Positions 5,810-5,847 of a stretch of DNA of 5,847 nt are shown here, one piece after another; the stretch's first letter is position 1, and each line of letters begins with the position of its first letter. The stretch comes from SOKG01 sp964502665 (GTDB taxonomy: Bacteria; Chloroflexota; Dehalococcoidia; SZUA-161), in NCBI GenBank assembly GCA_964502665.1, contig CAZCXP010000150.1, positions 1-5,847 on the forward strand, given 5' to 3'. The notes under the pieces were generated by a model that saw nothing but the letters and a program-made list of their open reading frames with translations, searched no databases and had not been told where the DNA came from. The position numbers and the translations under genes were made by a program.

Positions 5810-5847
5810 TCCCCCTCCCTCTAACTCCCTCCCGCCAGGGGAGGGAG
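5810..5847. repeat. C-rich palindromic intergenic repeat, copy 2 (cut by window edge)
   Basis: This copy aligns with the repeat at 66-104 and has the same orientation. Its stem is CTCCCTCCC (5825-5833) paired with GGGAGGGAG (5839-5847), with loop GCCAG. Compared with copy 1, the two outermost stem pairs change from T-A and C-G to C-G and T-A, keeping full pairing. The complementary strand has five G-runs over 5804-5833. It lies just upstream of the tlyA -35 element. The window stops at the end of the stem, so the element may continue. Confidence 0.7.

Overview
The window holds six intact protein genes in two convergent operons, with no rRNA, tRNA, CRISPR array, transposase or phage gene. It reads as ordinary bacterial chromosome, probably from an environmental or metagenomic genome. 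The short GC-rich palindromic repeats at both ends, the enzyme types and the gene order suggest Chloroflexota (Dehalococcoidia-like). That placement is an inference from style and not a database result.

Left edge (1-293): no gene. It holds a hairpin-bearing GC-rich segment, a C-rich palindromic repeat (66-104), and then a strong sigma70-type promoter (TTGACA, 18-base spacer, TATACT) with a leader of about 60 bases.

Plus-strand operon (294-3132): an AMP-forming acyl-CoA synthetase/ligase is followed after 67 bases by an acyl-CoA dehydrogenase. Together they would activate a carboxylic acid to its CoA thioester and introduce the alpha,beta double bond, the first two steps of a beta-oxidation-type pathway. 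The acid is unknown.

Minus-strand operon (5760 down to 3162): tlyA (rRNA 2'-O-methyltransferase), then nadK (NAD kinase), a short GNAT acetyltransferase of the ArgA-like type, and a Nudix ADP-ribose pyrophosphatase-like hydrolase. Spacings are 21 bases, 6 bases and a 38-base overlap, so this looks like one transcription unit. A candidate promoter lies so close to the tlyA GTG codon that the mRNA may be leaderless. Two of the four products act on NAD or NAD-derived nucleotides. The two operons converge with only 29 bases between their stop codons and no recognisable terminator hairpin.

Right edge (5761-5847): the tlyA promoter region and a second copy of the C-rich palindrome, in the same orientation as the first. 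The two copies differ by paired substitutions that preserve the hairpin. I found no convincing new multi-gene system. The most notable items are the covarying repeat pair with G-quadruplex potential, the possible leaderless tlyA start, unusual residues in the acyl-CoA dehydrogenase, and the Cys cluster and overlapping tail of the acetyltransferase.
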